DNA of 64,000 bases from Diaporthe sp. PMI_573 (Eukaryota > Ascomycota > Sordariomycetes > Diaporthales > Diaporthaceae). Positions 23,974-33,914 of the stretch are shown here, piece by piece. Made by a program: the position numbers and the translations under genes. The DNA lies in assembly GCA_021399435.1 (NCBI GenBank), contig JAJTUP010000034.1, positions 620,001 to 684,000 of the forward strand, written 5' to 3'. The notes beneath the pieces were generated by a model, which saw nothing but the letters and a program-made list of their open reading frames with translations, was not told where the DNA came from and searched no databases. Positions within the stretch are counted from its first letter, which is position 1, and each line of letters starts with the position of its first letter.

Positions 23974-26900
23974 TTAATCCACGACATCCGGCTTCGGTGC
24001 TGGTGCAGCCGGATCACCCGGGGCAACCGAGGCACCCGGAGCACCGGTGACGCCCGGGCCGCCGGAGACCAGCATCGAAGGCTCAGCCACCATGAGGCCC
24101 TCTGGGAGCTGGGTATTTGGCGAGTTGCTCCTTCTCTTTGTCGCGCCTTTCCCGACTATTTTCTCCGTCCAGAACCCACTGGCGGGGCTAGAGGTGCGAT
24201 CATGAGACGTCTTCTTGCTTGCATGGCCGTGGTCTTTCTGTTGACTACCACTGGAGTTGGTCTCGTCCATCTCACTCTCGGAATCTGCCCAGTCCCTGTC
24301 GCTCCAGTCCACAGAGTCGACTCTCTCCCGGATGGGGCGCGGTCTCGGCGGAGAATGGTCCACGGAGTTGCTCGGAAGGTCTAGAACTTTATCCTGCGCC
24401 TCGAGGCTCTCGCTAACCGTCCGATTGTGTCCGCCGTGCTCAGAAGTTTTCTGTGAGGTTTCTTGATCTTTGCTAGAGCTTGGACGCACGGCTTCTTCTG
24501 TCGGCCCAGGCTCTGACCTCGTCTCGCCACCATCTTGATCTGGAGGCTGGCCGGTCGCTTTGGCTCGCTCAGTATTCTTCTCATCTTCGTCGCGCAGACG
24601 GGCCGCGCACGAATCGCTGAAATGAGCGTCGACGAGGTGCTTCACCACAGGCCATCCGAACGCATTGGCGAACATGCGGCGACAGATGATGTTGTTGTGG
24701 GCATCTGGCTCCAGCTTGACCAAGACCTTCCGCCAAGAAAGATTGCGGTGGTAAGCGCGAGCTATCTTCTCTTCCACATTCATGTTTGAGCTGTCAACAA
24801 CCTCGGATGGGTCCTTGTTCGGGTTTGTATGTTCGGTGTCGTCGTAATCCTTGGTTGAAGATAATGAGTCTTGGTGTGCAGGAGGTTGATGCACCGAAGA
24901 AGCTGCAGACTGAGAGTTACGGCTAGAGGAAGATGCCACTGTGTTAAATGACTTCCTGCGCAGAGCCAAGGTACCAGTAGGCCGCTTCTTCAGGGGTGGC
25001 GGTGGAATGTCTTCTGGATGATAAATTCGATCGTGGAAAATCGTTCTCGGCCGTGTGGACGGATCAATGATGTAATCCACCGAGGGCAGCTTTGGGTTGA
25101 GGAGGTCTCCTGCTGACTCGAAGAATGTCGTCTTTGGTGGTGCTGACAGGTTGCTTTCTCCATCCGCACCAATCTCATGGCCAGATGTGACCTTGGACCT
25201 TTGGGAGGATTGGGAGGATTCTGATGCGTTCTCATCGAAGCGTAGAGTCTGGCTGCGTTGGTAGATCTTCTTCTGTTTCGTGGTTGGTGATGCCGGCTGT
25301 TTTACAGATTCGTTGTTGTTCTTGAACAAGGAGAAGAATCCGGAGAACGGATTTGTGTTGTTAGTAACAGCCGTGGATGACGGGTATCCTTCGTCTTGGT
25401 ATGGTGTGGTAACGGTCCTCAGACTTTGCCTGTCATCCTCCATCATGGCGTCATTTGGAGGCTGAGGCACTTCGTGAGCATCTCCGGGGCCCACAGGAGT
25501 GGCCACTCCTGAGGCAGGACTCTCATTGTCGCTGCCTTCCCTGGGGGTCCAAGGACCATTTCTGGGGGACGTAACGTTTGCACCGGTCAGCTCAGCCCAG
25601 CCAAAGCCGACGACAGTCTCGACGAGGCCGGCTTCCCGACGTGCCTTCTCCACGCGGCCCAGGCCCTGCCAGTCCAGGAACAGCAAACAGCTAGTTCGGA
25701 GCGGGACAATCCCGTCGTTGACAACATTGGAGTACACGGTCCTGTTGCGAAACTTCTTCAGAGCTATGTGTGCTGGGCCTGTGGGCAGTATCCTGAGTAG
25801 CGGTTTTGACTCAGATTGTGACTCTCCCATGACCTTTTTGTGAGCATTCTCGCCCAAATTGCTGACAATTGCGCCCCAGCCATTCCTCGCGATTGTCGGT
25901 GCCCTCCAGGTCAATCCAAGATCCTGTCCTGTCCTGCCAACGAGTCCGAAATCCAAGGCGAATTTGACATACATTGGGTTCTCGTGATTTAGACCCAAGA
26001 ACGGGGACGCCAGTGCAATAAAATTGATGGGTTTGATGAGGTCGAAGAACTGTGGCGAGTGCTTCTGGATATAGGCAACAGCATATGTCTGGACCAAGCC
26101 ACCCAGCGAGTGTCCGATGAAGCTGATCTTGGTGATCTTGTAGCCCCTATCCTCAAAGCCAGTCGCGTTCTTGTGAATGGTGCTATGCTTATGAGACGGC
26201 TTGCCTTCGGCGTCCTTTTGAGGATTTGGGTCTCCTTTGAAAGAATGCGAAAGAACCTCTTGAGCTGCCTTACCAGCCGGCAGGAACGGTTGATCAGGAT
26301 AGGTGACGGACAAGACGTATCGAGCGAGTCTTTTACCCAAGTACTTGATGCCCCTCTCCGTGCGGGTGGCGTTACCGGAGAAACCGCGAACAATGGTCTC
26401 CTCGTCATCTGGAACTTCATCGTAAGGGTCCTCCAGCATCACACCTGAGTCGGTATGTTCTTCGAAGCCTGACTCCTTGGCCTTCTGAGACTGGCTTTGC
26501 CTCTCCTTAGCTCGTCTCTCCTTGGCATCGACCTTCGCCTGCTTGACCCCAGCGTCAATGCTCTCCTTGAGAAACAACATGTCGGAACCCAGATTGCTAT
26601 GGAGACCGTGTGTGAGCATGACCAGGTGCACATGTTTCTTCTTTTCTGGTTTCCGATCCTTGTCCTGAGGCTTGTTAGCAGCCTGCACTGGTTGGGTTGC
26701 ATCTGTATCAGTGCCTTTGACAGCATCAGCCTGTGGCAATGACTGCTCAGCGCCCGGCAGTTCGGGGGTATTCCAGAGGCTGGCGGTGTCTTCGACCTTG
26801 AGATGTATTGCCCTAGAAAATACACCCTTATTCTGTGCATTGTGACGACCGTCCTTGGCGCCCTTGCTCTGTTGAAAGTCGCTGACCCGCCCCGGTTGGG

Positions 26901-27423
26901 GAACCTGGGCGTGATTTCCAACAACAGGTATGCCGGAGTTTAGGGTCAAGGACTTCTCATCCCGCGCCAGTAGCACGTCGTAGTGGACGGCAGCAGAAGC
27001 CGAAAAGATGACCTGTGATGCCACCTCGATGATCCATGAGACGCTCTCCCCATCATGTTCGGGCCCGTTGCCGAAGTGGCCGGAGGCTCCCGTGCCCGCA
27101 CTCTGCCTGATTGTTTCCGGAACGACTAAATGACATGTCCAGGTTCCACCGGCCTTGAGCATGGGCTCGAACTCCGGGACTCCGTAGAGGCGCGCATCCT
27201 CAAACTTCTCGTTGGGGTTGAAAGTGGCGGGATAGGCGGCAGCGGAGAGGTTGTAGGGGCCGTGTACGAATGCGGCCCGAAGGGCGATGGCAGAACTGTT
27301 TTTGATACGCAGGTATAGGCACTCGGGTGAGGGAAGGATGCGATCTTGTGACGGGGTGTAGGTGACAGTATATCGGACCGTCTCCCCGATCTTCAGGCTG
27401 CCGGTCTGGTGGAGCAGCAGCAT
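23974..27423 (-). CDS. Rog1-type DUF676 serine esterase/lipase
   Basis: Single exon of 1149 residues. The frame extends to 27486, but that codon is GTG; the first ATG is at 27423 and gives MLLLHQTGSLKIGETVRYTV, a good start for this family. A beta-rich N-terminal region precedes the DUF676 alpha/beta-hydrolase domain (about residues 262-560). LTHGLHSN at 271-278 is the oxyanion-side motif, and IGHSLGG carries the nucleophile Ser439 in a GxSxG context. NVVNDGIVPLRTS probably supplies the acidic residue. The C-terminal half is disordered and acidic/Ser-rich and ends in a Gly/Pro/Ala run. Yeast members act as lipases on membrane lipids, and Rog1 as a monoacylglycerol lipase; substrate here is unknown. 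The long N- and C-terminal extensions are usual in filamentous fungi. Confidence 0.88.
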   Translation of the reverse strand: MLLLHQTGSLKIGETVRYTVTYTPSQDRILPSPECLYLRIKNSSAIALRAAFVHGPYNLSAAAYPATFNPNEKFEDARLYGVPEFEPMLKAGGTWTCHLVVPETIRQSAGTGASGHFGNGPEHDGESVSWIIEVASQVIFSASAAVHYDVLLARDEKSLTLNSGIPVVGNHAQVPQPGRVSDFQQSKGAKDGRHNAQNKGVFSRAIHLKVEDTASLWNTPELPGAEQSLPQADAVKGTDTDATQPVQAANKPQDKDRKPEKKKHVHLVMLTHGLHSNLGSDMLFLKESIDAGVKQAKVDAKERRAKERQSQSQKAKESGFEEHTDSGVMLEDPYDEVPDDEETIVRGFSGNATRTERGIKYLGKRLARYVLSVTYPDQPFLPAGKAAQEVLSHSFKGDPNPQKDAEGKPSHKHSTIHKNATGFEDRGYKITKISFIGHSLGGLVQTYAVAYIQKHSPQFFDLIKPINFIALASPFLGLNHENPMYVKFALDFGLVGRTGQDLGLTWRAPTIARNGWGAIVSNLGENAHKKVMGESQSESKPLLRILPTGPAHIALKKFRNRTVYSNVVNDGIVPLRTSCLLFLDWQGLGRVEKARREAGLVETVVGFGWAELTGANVTSPRNGPWTPREGSDNESPASGVATPVGPGDAHEVPQPPNDAMMEDDRQSLRTVTTPYQDEGYPSSTAVTNNTNPFSGFFSLFKNNNESVKQPASPTTKQKKIYQRSQTLRFDENASESSQSSQRSKVTSGHEIGADGESNLSAPPKTTFFESAGDLLNPKLPSVDYIIDPSTRPRTIFHDRIYHPEDIPPPPLKKRPTGTLALRRKSFNTVASSSSRNSQSAASSVHQPPAHQDSLSSTKDYDDTEHTNPNKDPSEVVDSSNMNVEEKIARAYHRNLSWRKVLVKLEPDAHNNIICRRMFANAFGWPVVKHLVDAHFSDSCAARLRDEDEKNTERAKATGQPPDQDGGETRSEPGPTEEAVRPSSSKDQETSQKTSEHGGHNRTVSESLEAQDKVLDLPSNSVDHSPPRPRPIRERVDSVDWSDRDWADSESEMDETNSSGSQQKDHGHASKKTSHDRTSSPASGFWTEKIVGKGATKRRSNSPNTQLPEGLMVAEPSMLVSGGPGVTGAPGASVAPGDPAAPAPKPDVVD

Positions 27424-29145
27424 GATGGCGGTGTCGGCGGTGGGAGCAGGTCGAGGACAGACAAGAGGATCGCCGTTATTGCGCACTGTCGACCGGCATG
27501 TTCGAGAAGGGGCCCGAGTCTGCTATAGGGACTGATGCTCGATTATCGCAGCAGTGGCCAACACTGATCAGGGTCAGGTCGATGTTGACGAGATCGAGGC
27601 GAGAATAGCGTTTGATAAGGGCGGTCGCGTGCGTGTTGCACGGAGGAGTGCGGCTGGACGGTGCACAGTTGTGTCGTCGCTAGGAACGACAGAGGGCGGT
27701 CATCTTGTCGGCGCGAATTTGTCTGACGGGCTGAGCAGGTCGATCCTCCTGGGCCGGAGTTGAGAGAGAGAGCCGGTTCGACGTGAAAGTCAGGAGGGCG
27801 ATGTGAAGATGGGAAAGTGAACGTACATCCGAATTCGAGCTCTTGGCGTCGGTATGCAGTACCGAGATATGCTGGGGTCCGCACAACTCCCCCTATGAGC
27901 TCATGGTTGCGGGTTTGTCTGTGCGCTGGCACCCCGAACGTGCCTCCTGAATATCCGTCCGCATACCCGCATCTTCTGGACTTGGTAACTGTAGGTACCT
28001 AGGTACTTGGGTACATACATGCTTGCAACTGCATCTCCGAGGTCAGGCGTGCCCCCATCCAATGCCTTTCACCCAAGCAGCCAAGGTGACGCGTGGACAT
28101 GGCCTGAAGGTTCATCCCGGCATTGATCTCGAAGATGGTCAGCTCTTGCCCATTTCTGAATCACTGTGCAGTGCACCGCATCGTCGGGCTCGGGGCTACG
28201 TCGCAGGCCATCTTGAACCGACCGGACGTTTCTGCGAGTCCGTGCTGTCTACAGACAAGCATGGTGCTCCTACGTCACTGCTGTAGCGACCAGGGTCCTA
28301 GAGAATAGAGAAGCACCCTTAGCTGCGCCAAGAACGTCAGATTCCAGAGTGGCACGACTTGGCTTCTACCCTCAAGGTCGGCGCATAAGGGCAATGGGAC
28401 CAGAGTGAGCCACATGCAAACAGAATTCAATGTTCAGATACGTACAAACTATTGAGCATCTAAGATTAGACAGACCCTGTGCTTCAGCTACCTGTAAAAA
28501 AAAAAAATCAAATCGTACAGCCTCCCAAGGCATTTCCTGGCTGACTGTCGACACCAGCTCCCGGCACCGCCGGTCAGTGCTCCCTCTGCAGCCATCACTC
28601 TGCTCAGTGATCTCTCAAAGGCAAGCTATGTTTTTTTCTTCTTTGAGCGACACTCCACTTTGAACCTCGCTCTCCGAGCATCGCGCTTCTCTCGTATTCG
28701 CCAGGACGGCCGAGGACTCGGGGTTACGAGTACGGGTCGTGGCTGTGTTTGCGGGAAGCTTATATGACAGAGAGGCTGGAACGCGACAGTGTCAAGACTC
28801 CGGGTGTAACCGCATACGCAACGCGAATAGTAGCCGAGGAAGGGTGAGCTCAGACTTAAATATTTGATAGGGGTTGAGCGAGCCGAAGTATGTGACGTCC
28901 GGGATGGCAATGGTCCGAACAGCCACAACCTCTCCGTCGTAACCGAGGACCGTGTGGCAGCTACTGACAGGCCTTCGAGTCCGCGTCCAGGGAAGGCGAC
29001 CCGTAGGGATTTCGTAGGAGTGAGTCGTTGGAAAGGCTTGTGCATATCCGCCAGGCTCCAGCAATGTCAGTGCAGCATAACGGCCAGCAAGCAACAGCCG
29101 GAACGACTGCCTGTCCCTTAACCAACGAATAGACCACAACCCTGG
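27424..29145. other. 1.7 kb intergenic stretch upstream of the lipase gene
   Basis: Holds the lipase promoter and the 3' flank of the cyclin gene. A palindromic AGGTACCT/TACCTAGGTA cluster lies at 27992-28014 and a run of A (about 13) at 28497-28509. Open frames of 60-139 codons occur on both strands, overlap each other and match nothing I know. Confidence 0.55.
27992..28014. repeat. overlapping palindromes AGGTACCT and TACCTAGGTA
   Basis: Perfect palindromes at 27993-28000 and 27996-28005 in non-coding DNA. A second perfect TACCTAGGTA lies at 41628-41637, and near copies lie at 43941-43950 and 51141-51150. Confidence 0.7.
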
Positions 29146-30158
29146 TCAAGACTGATCATCTGCTTGCTCCATCACCCTGTCCATCTGTGCCATCATCGCT
29201 GCCTCTTCATCTTCAGCCTGCTCGCTGTTGCCGTTGCGAATACCTCTCGCTAGTAGCTCCGCCTGCGCTGCCTTCCTCGTGACCATGCCCTCTACCATCC
29301 ATGGGAACTGCTCGTGCTGCTTCATCACCCATCCCTCGAGGCTGCGCATGGCGACCACCAGGAACCCAAGCTCTTCTCGCTCCACATCAAAGACTTCCCA
29401 CCACTCGCACTCGGGCATTTTTGCTCCAACGTCCTTGGCGGCGTTGTAAATGGCCGCGACTGCCAGCATGTTCGGCTGATGAGTTAGATACAGCAGCTGC
29501 GGGGAGAGCAGTGCTGTGTTGAGATACTCGACTGTCCGCCTCGAGATCGACTGCTTGGGTTGGTTGCAAAAATCCATGGTTTGGAGGTATGTGACTGCCA
29601 GAGGGTGAGGCAGGGCCAGGTGCGTATCAAAGGACAGGGTGTAGAGGATCCTCGCCTCCAGTGCTAGGACACGGTTGTGGAAGGCGAAGTAGTCGGCATC
29701 GCTCAGGTAATAAGACCATGGATCCTCCACGGGCGGCTGGGCACGTTTGCTCCTCATGAACGACGAGCTGCTGGACAGCAGATAAGCATAGACGTTTGAG
29801 ATGTCCCGCGGTGAGCGAGGGCGGGAGCCCAGCTTTGAGACGAGGAACACACAGGCTGCAGAGACGTCCTATGTCAAAAGTCAGCCGAGGACGGGCCGTC
29901 AGAGTCGGGATGAGGACGGGCACCTACACTGAACTCATTTGTGAGAAGCGGCCGAGACTCTGCCAGCCAATATCTGGCGAGGATCACGTTCGCCTGAGCC
30001 GTGGCAGACTGGGGCAGCTGGAGAAGCACACCCGCAGCCTGTGTCAGGGACTGTGTCACGTAGAATATGACATCCTGCAAGTCGTTGGGAAGAGAGCTGA
30101 GGTTGTTTCGCTGGTACAGTTGCTCGGCAGTCGCCAGCGGGTTCGTCATGTGCGCCAT
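29146..30158 (-). CDS. cyclin-fold protein, L-type cyclin-like
   Basis: Structure is complement(join(29146..29868, 29928..30158)), 317 residues. ATG at 30158 gives MAHMTNPLATAEQLYQRNN; an in-frame stop lies further upstream. The first cyclin box has LPQSATAQANVILARYWL. The 59-base intron joins NEFS to DVSAACVFLVSKLGSRPRSP and PRDISNVYAYLL, matching the transcriptional/splicing cyclin L group. The second box contains ILYTLSFDTHLALPHPL, QTMDFCNQ and PECEWWEVFDVEREELGF. L-type cyclins pair with CDK11-type kinases in pre-mRNA processing in other eukaryotes; the partner here is unknown. The C-terminus is short and lacks the RS region of animal cyclin L. A cyclin C/K-type assignment is the main alternative. 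Confidence 0.8.
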
Positions 30159-30621
30159 GTTCTCAAACGGTCTGAAGAGACGATGCTCAGACGCACGCAA
30201 GCCACAATCTCACAGCCTCAGTGGCCCCAGATGAATTGAGGACCCTCCGCTCGACTGGGTGGCCGTCCTGGTATTACTCGAAGCTGGAGGCACGGTTCTC
30301 GGGCTGCAGCTGTGCGGTCTGCTGCAGCCTATATGGCAGGTGCTGAGGGTGGTGAAGGAGGACTTGAATTTAACGAGAGGCTGGATCAAAATGTTGGGGT
30401 GCCTCCAGTGGGATGGGCAGGTGCCAAGGTCCACGCCTGTAGGCCGCTTGCCCCACTGCCGGCGGAAGGCTGCCAAGCTGAAGCACTCGATGCGACAGCT
30501 GAAAGTCTAGCTTCACAAGACTTCAAGAGAGCACGAGATACGTCTCTGATGGAATTCCCAGATCGTAGTATTTATACAAATTTAGCTCTATGCGGCGAGT
30601 GACCTCGCGCAGAAACATCCA
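30159..30621. other. intergenic between the cyclin-like gene and MEF2
   Basis: 463 bases: promoter of the cyclin-like gene and the 3' UTR of MEF2. An open frame at 30210-30476 has no ATG and matches nothing. No further feature seen. Confidence 0.6.
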
Positions 30622-33335
30622 CTACAGAAGCTTTTCCCTGTTCGCCGTCACCCTCTCAAACTTGTCCAGCTCCATCTGGATGCTGTGTCGGCCCTCCGTC
30701 AAGCTCCTCAAATGCTGGTCATAGTTCAACATATCTCTGAGAGGAACTCTTGCCTTCAGCTTGAGCATTCTCATCGCGCCCTTCTTGTGTTGACGCAACG
30801 TCGCCACAGACTCATACGGGTCTGGTGGTGCGTAGACCTGGTCGAGGTCTATTTCGCCTTCCCCTGGCGCCGTTTCGTTGAGGTCCTCGGTCTCCATGAC
30901 TTGCCCACCGTGCCTCGAAGACAGGTCATGCCTCACCTGTGCCGCCGCCGCCTCGGGACACACGATCTCGACTTTCATTACTGGTTCCAGCAGTCCAATC
31001 TTCTGCATGTCGTGTGCGTTCTTGAACGCATTCCGGACGGCGTGATACCCCGCCTGTTGATAATGAGCAGGGGAGGCTGCGCCGAAGAAGTCTTGGGCAC
31101 AGTCGACCACGATTTCGATACTGCAGCCGTGCAGAGGGTAGCCCTTCCTTGGCCCCCGATACAAAGCTGCGATCGCCCCATTGTGGAGATGGTGAGAAAC
31201 GGTGTCAACGTCGAACAGCTTCGGATCATCAATCGGGCGGATGATGTTGACGTTGATCATGTTACCGTCTCGCTCGAAACTGGAGTGGTAGAGTTCGTCC
31301 TCGGCCTCGAGATCACTGAAGCCGAGGCGAGTGGCGCGGTCACGCCACGATTCTGTCTGTTGCTCCGTGTCGATGGGCTCAACGAAACCCGCACAAGCTA
31401 CCTTGCCTGGCTTTCCCGCCACGGGACGGTCGATGATTTGCTGCTCCTGCTGTGATTGCGATGTGACGCATTCCTTGTAGTCCACTTGTATAGTGCCAAA
31501 AAGGGCGTCGATTTTGAACTTCTTCAGGTTATCAATCGCAACCTCCAAGTGCAGTAGTCCCATTCCGGAGAGGATATACGTTCCGGCCTTTTCGTCCTTG
31601 GTCCACCGAAGACTGGGATCTTCTCTCGATGCATCTGTCAGTGCGTTTTTCAGGGCTTCCTCATTTGTTGCGGAGAAGGGCTCGATGGATATAAATGTGA
31701 CAGCTGGTGGGATGACCGCGGGCCGGATTTGGATGCTCTTCAAGAGAGTCTCTGTTGCCTTTTCGGGAGATATGATGAGGGTATCTCCAGTGCGGGCCTT
31801 TTTCAGGCCGGCTAAGGCACCGATGGCCCCGACCTTGAGGTGCGGAATGTCGTTGTGCTTGTTTGCCAGGATTTGCATCATTGCAAGTGGCTTCTCGGCA
31901 ATTCGCTGGGTCGAATTCCACATCGCAGCATTGCGTTGGAGCACACCGTGGTATACACGGACGAAACTCAGCATTCCTCGGTGGGCGTCGCTGACGACCT
32001 TGAAAACGGAAGCCACCGCAACATTGGCACTCTTCTGCTTCAGTCTCATCGTCTCCTTTGCAATCAGATCCTCTAATCCGCGTGCGCCTGTAGCAGTTGA
32101 AACCTCTACCGGCGGGCGCTCTTGAGGATTTGGTAGATAATCCACAACAGCGTCCAGCAGGGGCTCAACCCCGATGTTCCTCAAACTGGCCCCAGCAAAA
32201 ACCGGCGCAACACTGCCATTACCATCCGCAATAGCACGGCGGACACTCATTTTGATCGTCTCGTCAGATAGGTCTGCCCCGTGCTCCGCGAACTCCATCG
32301 TAAGCTCATCATCAACTTCGCACAGCCTCTCGATGAGTTGTTCCCGTGCAAGCTCGACCTCTTCAGCAAGTGACGGGTTTTCCGACCCGAGTGCACTTCG
32401 AAGGGCGTCACGATTAAAGAGCTTCTTGGACCCACCGCCGGACCATTTGTAGCCCACGCGCTTAATAACATCGATCACGCCGACGAAGTCATCGCCGACC
32501 CACCAGGGTATCTGACAAACCAAGGGCCACGCCTTCAGCTTTGAGGCAATGTCCAAGACCGACTTCCTGAAGGAAGCGCCGTCTCTGTCAAGCTTGTTGA
32601 CGAAGATGATTCTTGGTATCTGATACTGATGTGCCGCAGCCCAGACCCGTTCAGTATGAGCTTCAACGCCTTTGACCGAGTCCATAACACACACGGCGCC
32701 ATCAAGCACGGGCATGCACCGAAGAACTTCATACTGGAAATCCTGGTGTCCAGGCGTGTCGATCAAGTTGATAGTTTTGGCGTGCTCTTCTGGCCCGCAG
32801 TCCTCAGGCCGAGGCCAGTTGAACGAAATGGCAGCGGACTGGATGGTGATGCCTCTTTCCCTCTCCATGGGAAGGAAATCTGTGACTGTATCACCATGGT
32901 CGACATCTAGCGCATTGGCCTGTCAGCGCGGTGAGTTATGAAACGGGAGGGCCAGCATGGGGCATGGGACATGGGGCCATACTTCCTAAGTGCCGTGTGT
33001 TGCCGCTGTAGTAGAGCATACGCTCTGTCGTGGTGGTTTTCCCCTACAAACAGAGTCAGCCCACACGAAAGATCCGGAGCGGGTGTGTTTCTAAGTCAAG
33101 ACTCGGGGCCACCTACGGCGTCGACATGAGCGATGATGCCGATATTTCGGATGTTCTCTACGGCGGCCTCATAATGAGCTGCCACATGCGCCCATCTCTG
33201 CGAGGTGCGTTGAAGACAGGCCCAGCTTTGTCGAGGGCCAAGCCGTGGCACTACACCTGCAGTGTGGATGAGCAGGCCGGCAAGGCTTTTTGACGGAGCC
33301 CTGCAACCAGGCAGAAGGCACGCCGGTATGGGCAT
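30622..33335 (-). CDS. MEF2: Mef2, mitochondrial ribosome-releasing factor 2 (EF-G2)
   Basis: Structure is complement(join(30622..32906, 32983..33043, 33117..33335)), 854 residues. Exon 1 begins MPIPACLLPGCRAPSKSLAG, an Arg/Ala-rich sequence suited to mitochondrial import, just after an in-frame TGA. The G1 motif AHVDA-GKTTTTE is split by the 73-base first intron. Exon 2 encodes only GKTTTTERMLYYSGNTRHLG. After a 76-base intron (acceptor CTAG), NVDHGDTVTDFLPMERERGI continues. G3 is DTPGHQDF at 143 and G4 is NKLD at 197-200. EF-G domains II-V follow. The switch sequence MERERGITIQSAAI and the long insertions match the RRF2mt/Mef2 branch rather than Mef1. With mitochondrial RRF it splits post-termination ribosomes. 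It is divergent from VPS17 with 579 bases between the start codons. Confidence 0.93.
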
Positions 33336-33914
33336 TGCGGCTCATTCGGCGACTCGGCACTTCGAATTAGGCCCACAAGGTCCAAAAGGTCCAAACGAGC
33401 GATGGCAACATTTCTGTCGCTGGGAGAAGGCCAAAAGAATGTCTCCGTGGGCAGCCAGCCGTGTGCGTGACCAGACCATGTCAATTCTCTGCCTGCCAAC
33501 CCCCCCCCCCGCGGTCCCCTGCTTGTTCTCTGAGGACCCACTCGGACCTTGATTGGGCATTCACCAAGGCTACTAGAGCAGCGCTAAGCTGCCACCGTGC
33601 CTGCCTATCGGTACAGCTCAGGGAGTTACAACCCCATTCCTCCGACTTCAGAGCTTACCGCAGCCGGACGTCTTCGTCGTCATCCTCTCCGACCTGTTGG
33701 AAGCCTGCGATTTTGTTCTGCATGTGGTTTACCGCATCGTGTCTCCGCACGACAACTGCCCTCTGACTTCCAGTTCGCGCTCAACAAGCGTGATCGCATC
33801 GCTGGGCTTCATAGGAACTTCCCCCCCTCTCTTTCTGCCCCGACACGTGCTGACTGTCAACGTCATCCGCACACGAGCTTCCCGTCTACCTTGGCCTCCT
33901 CAAGTGCGCCTCCC
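33336..33914. other. divergent promoter region of MEF2 and VPS17
   Basis: 579 bases between two start codons pointing apart. A run of ten C lies near 33501-33510. On the VPS17 side a 14-codon upstream ORF (33722-33766) precedes the start codon. Confidence 0.65.
33722..33766 (+). promoter_or_regulatory. candidate upstream ORF before VPS17
   Basis: ATG at 33722 opens a 14-codon frame that ends in TGA at 33764-33766, about 150 bases before the VPS17 start. It is relevant only if transcription begins upstream, which is not shown. Confidence 0.3.

Noticed and set aside
27424..27486. Longer start for the Rog1-type lipase
   Set aside because: The extension to 27486 begins with GTG, not ATG. The ATG at 27423 gives the family-like N-terminus.
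28626..29139. 139- and 115-codon minus-strand frames upstream of the lipase
   Set aside because: They overlap each other, end in a poly-Lys run from a T tract and resemble nothing known.
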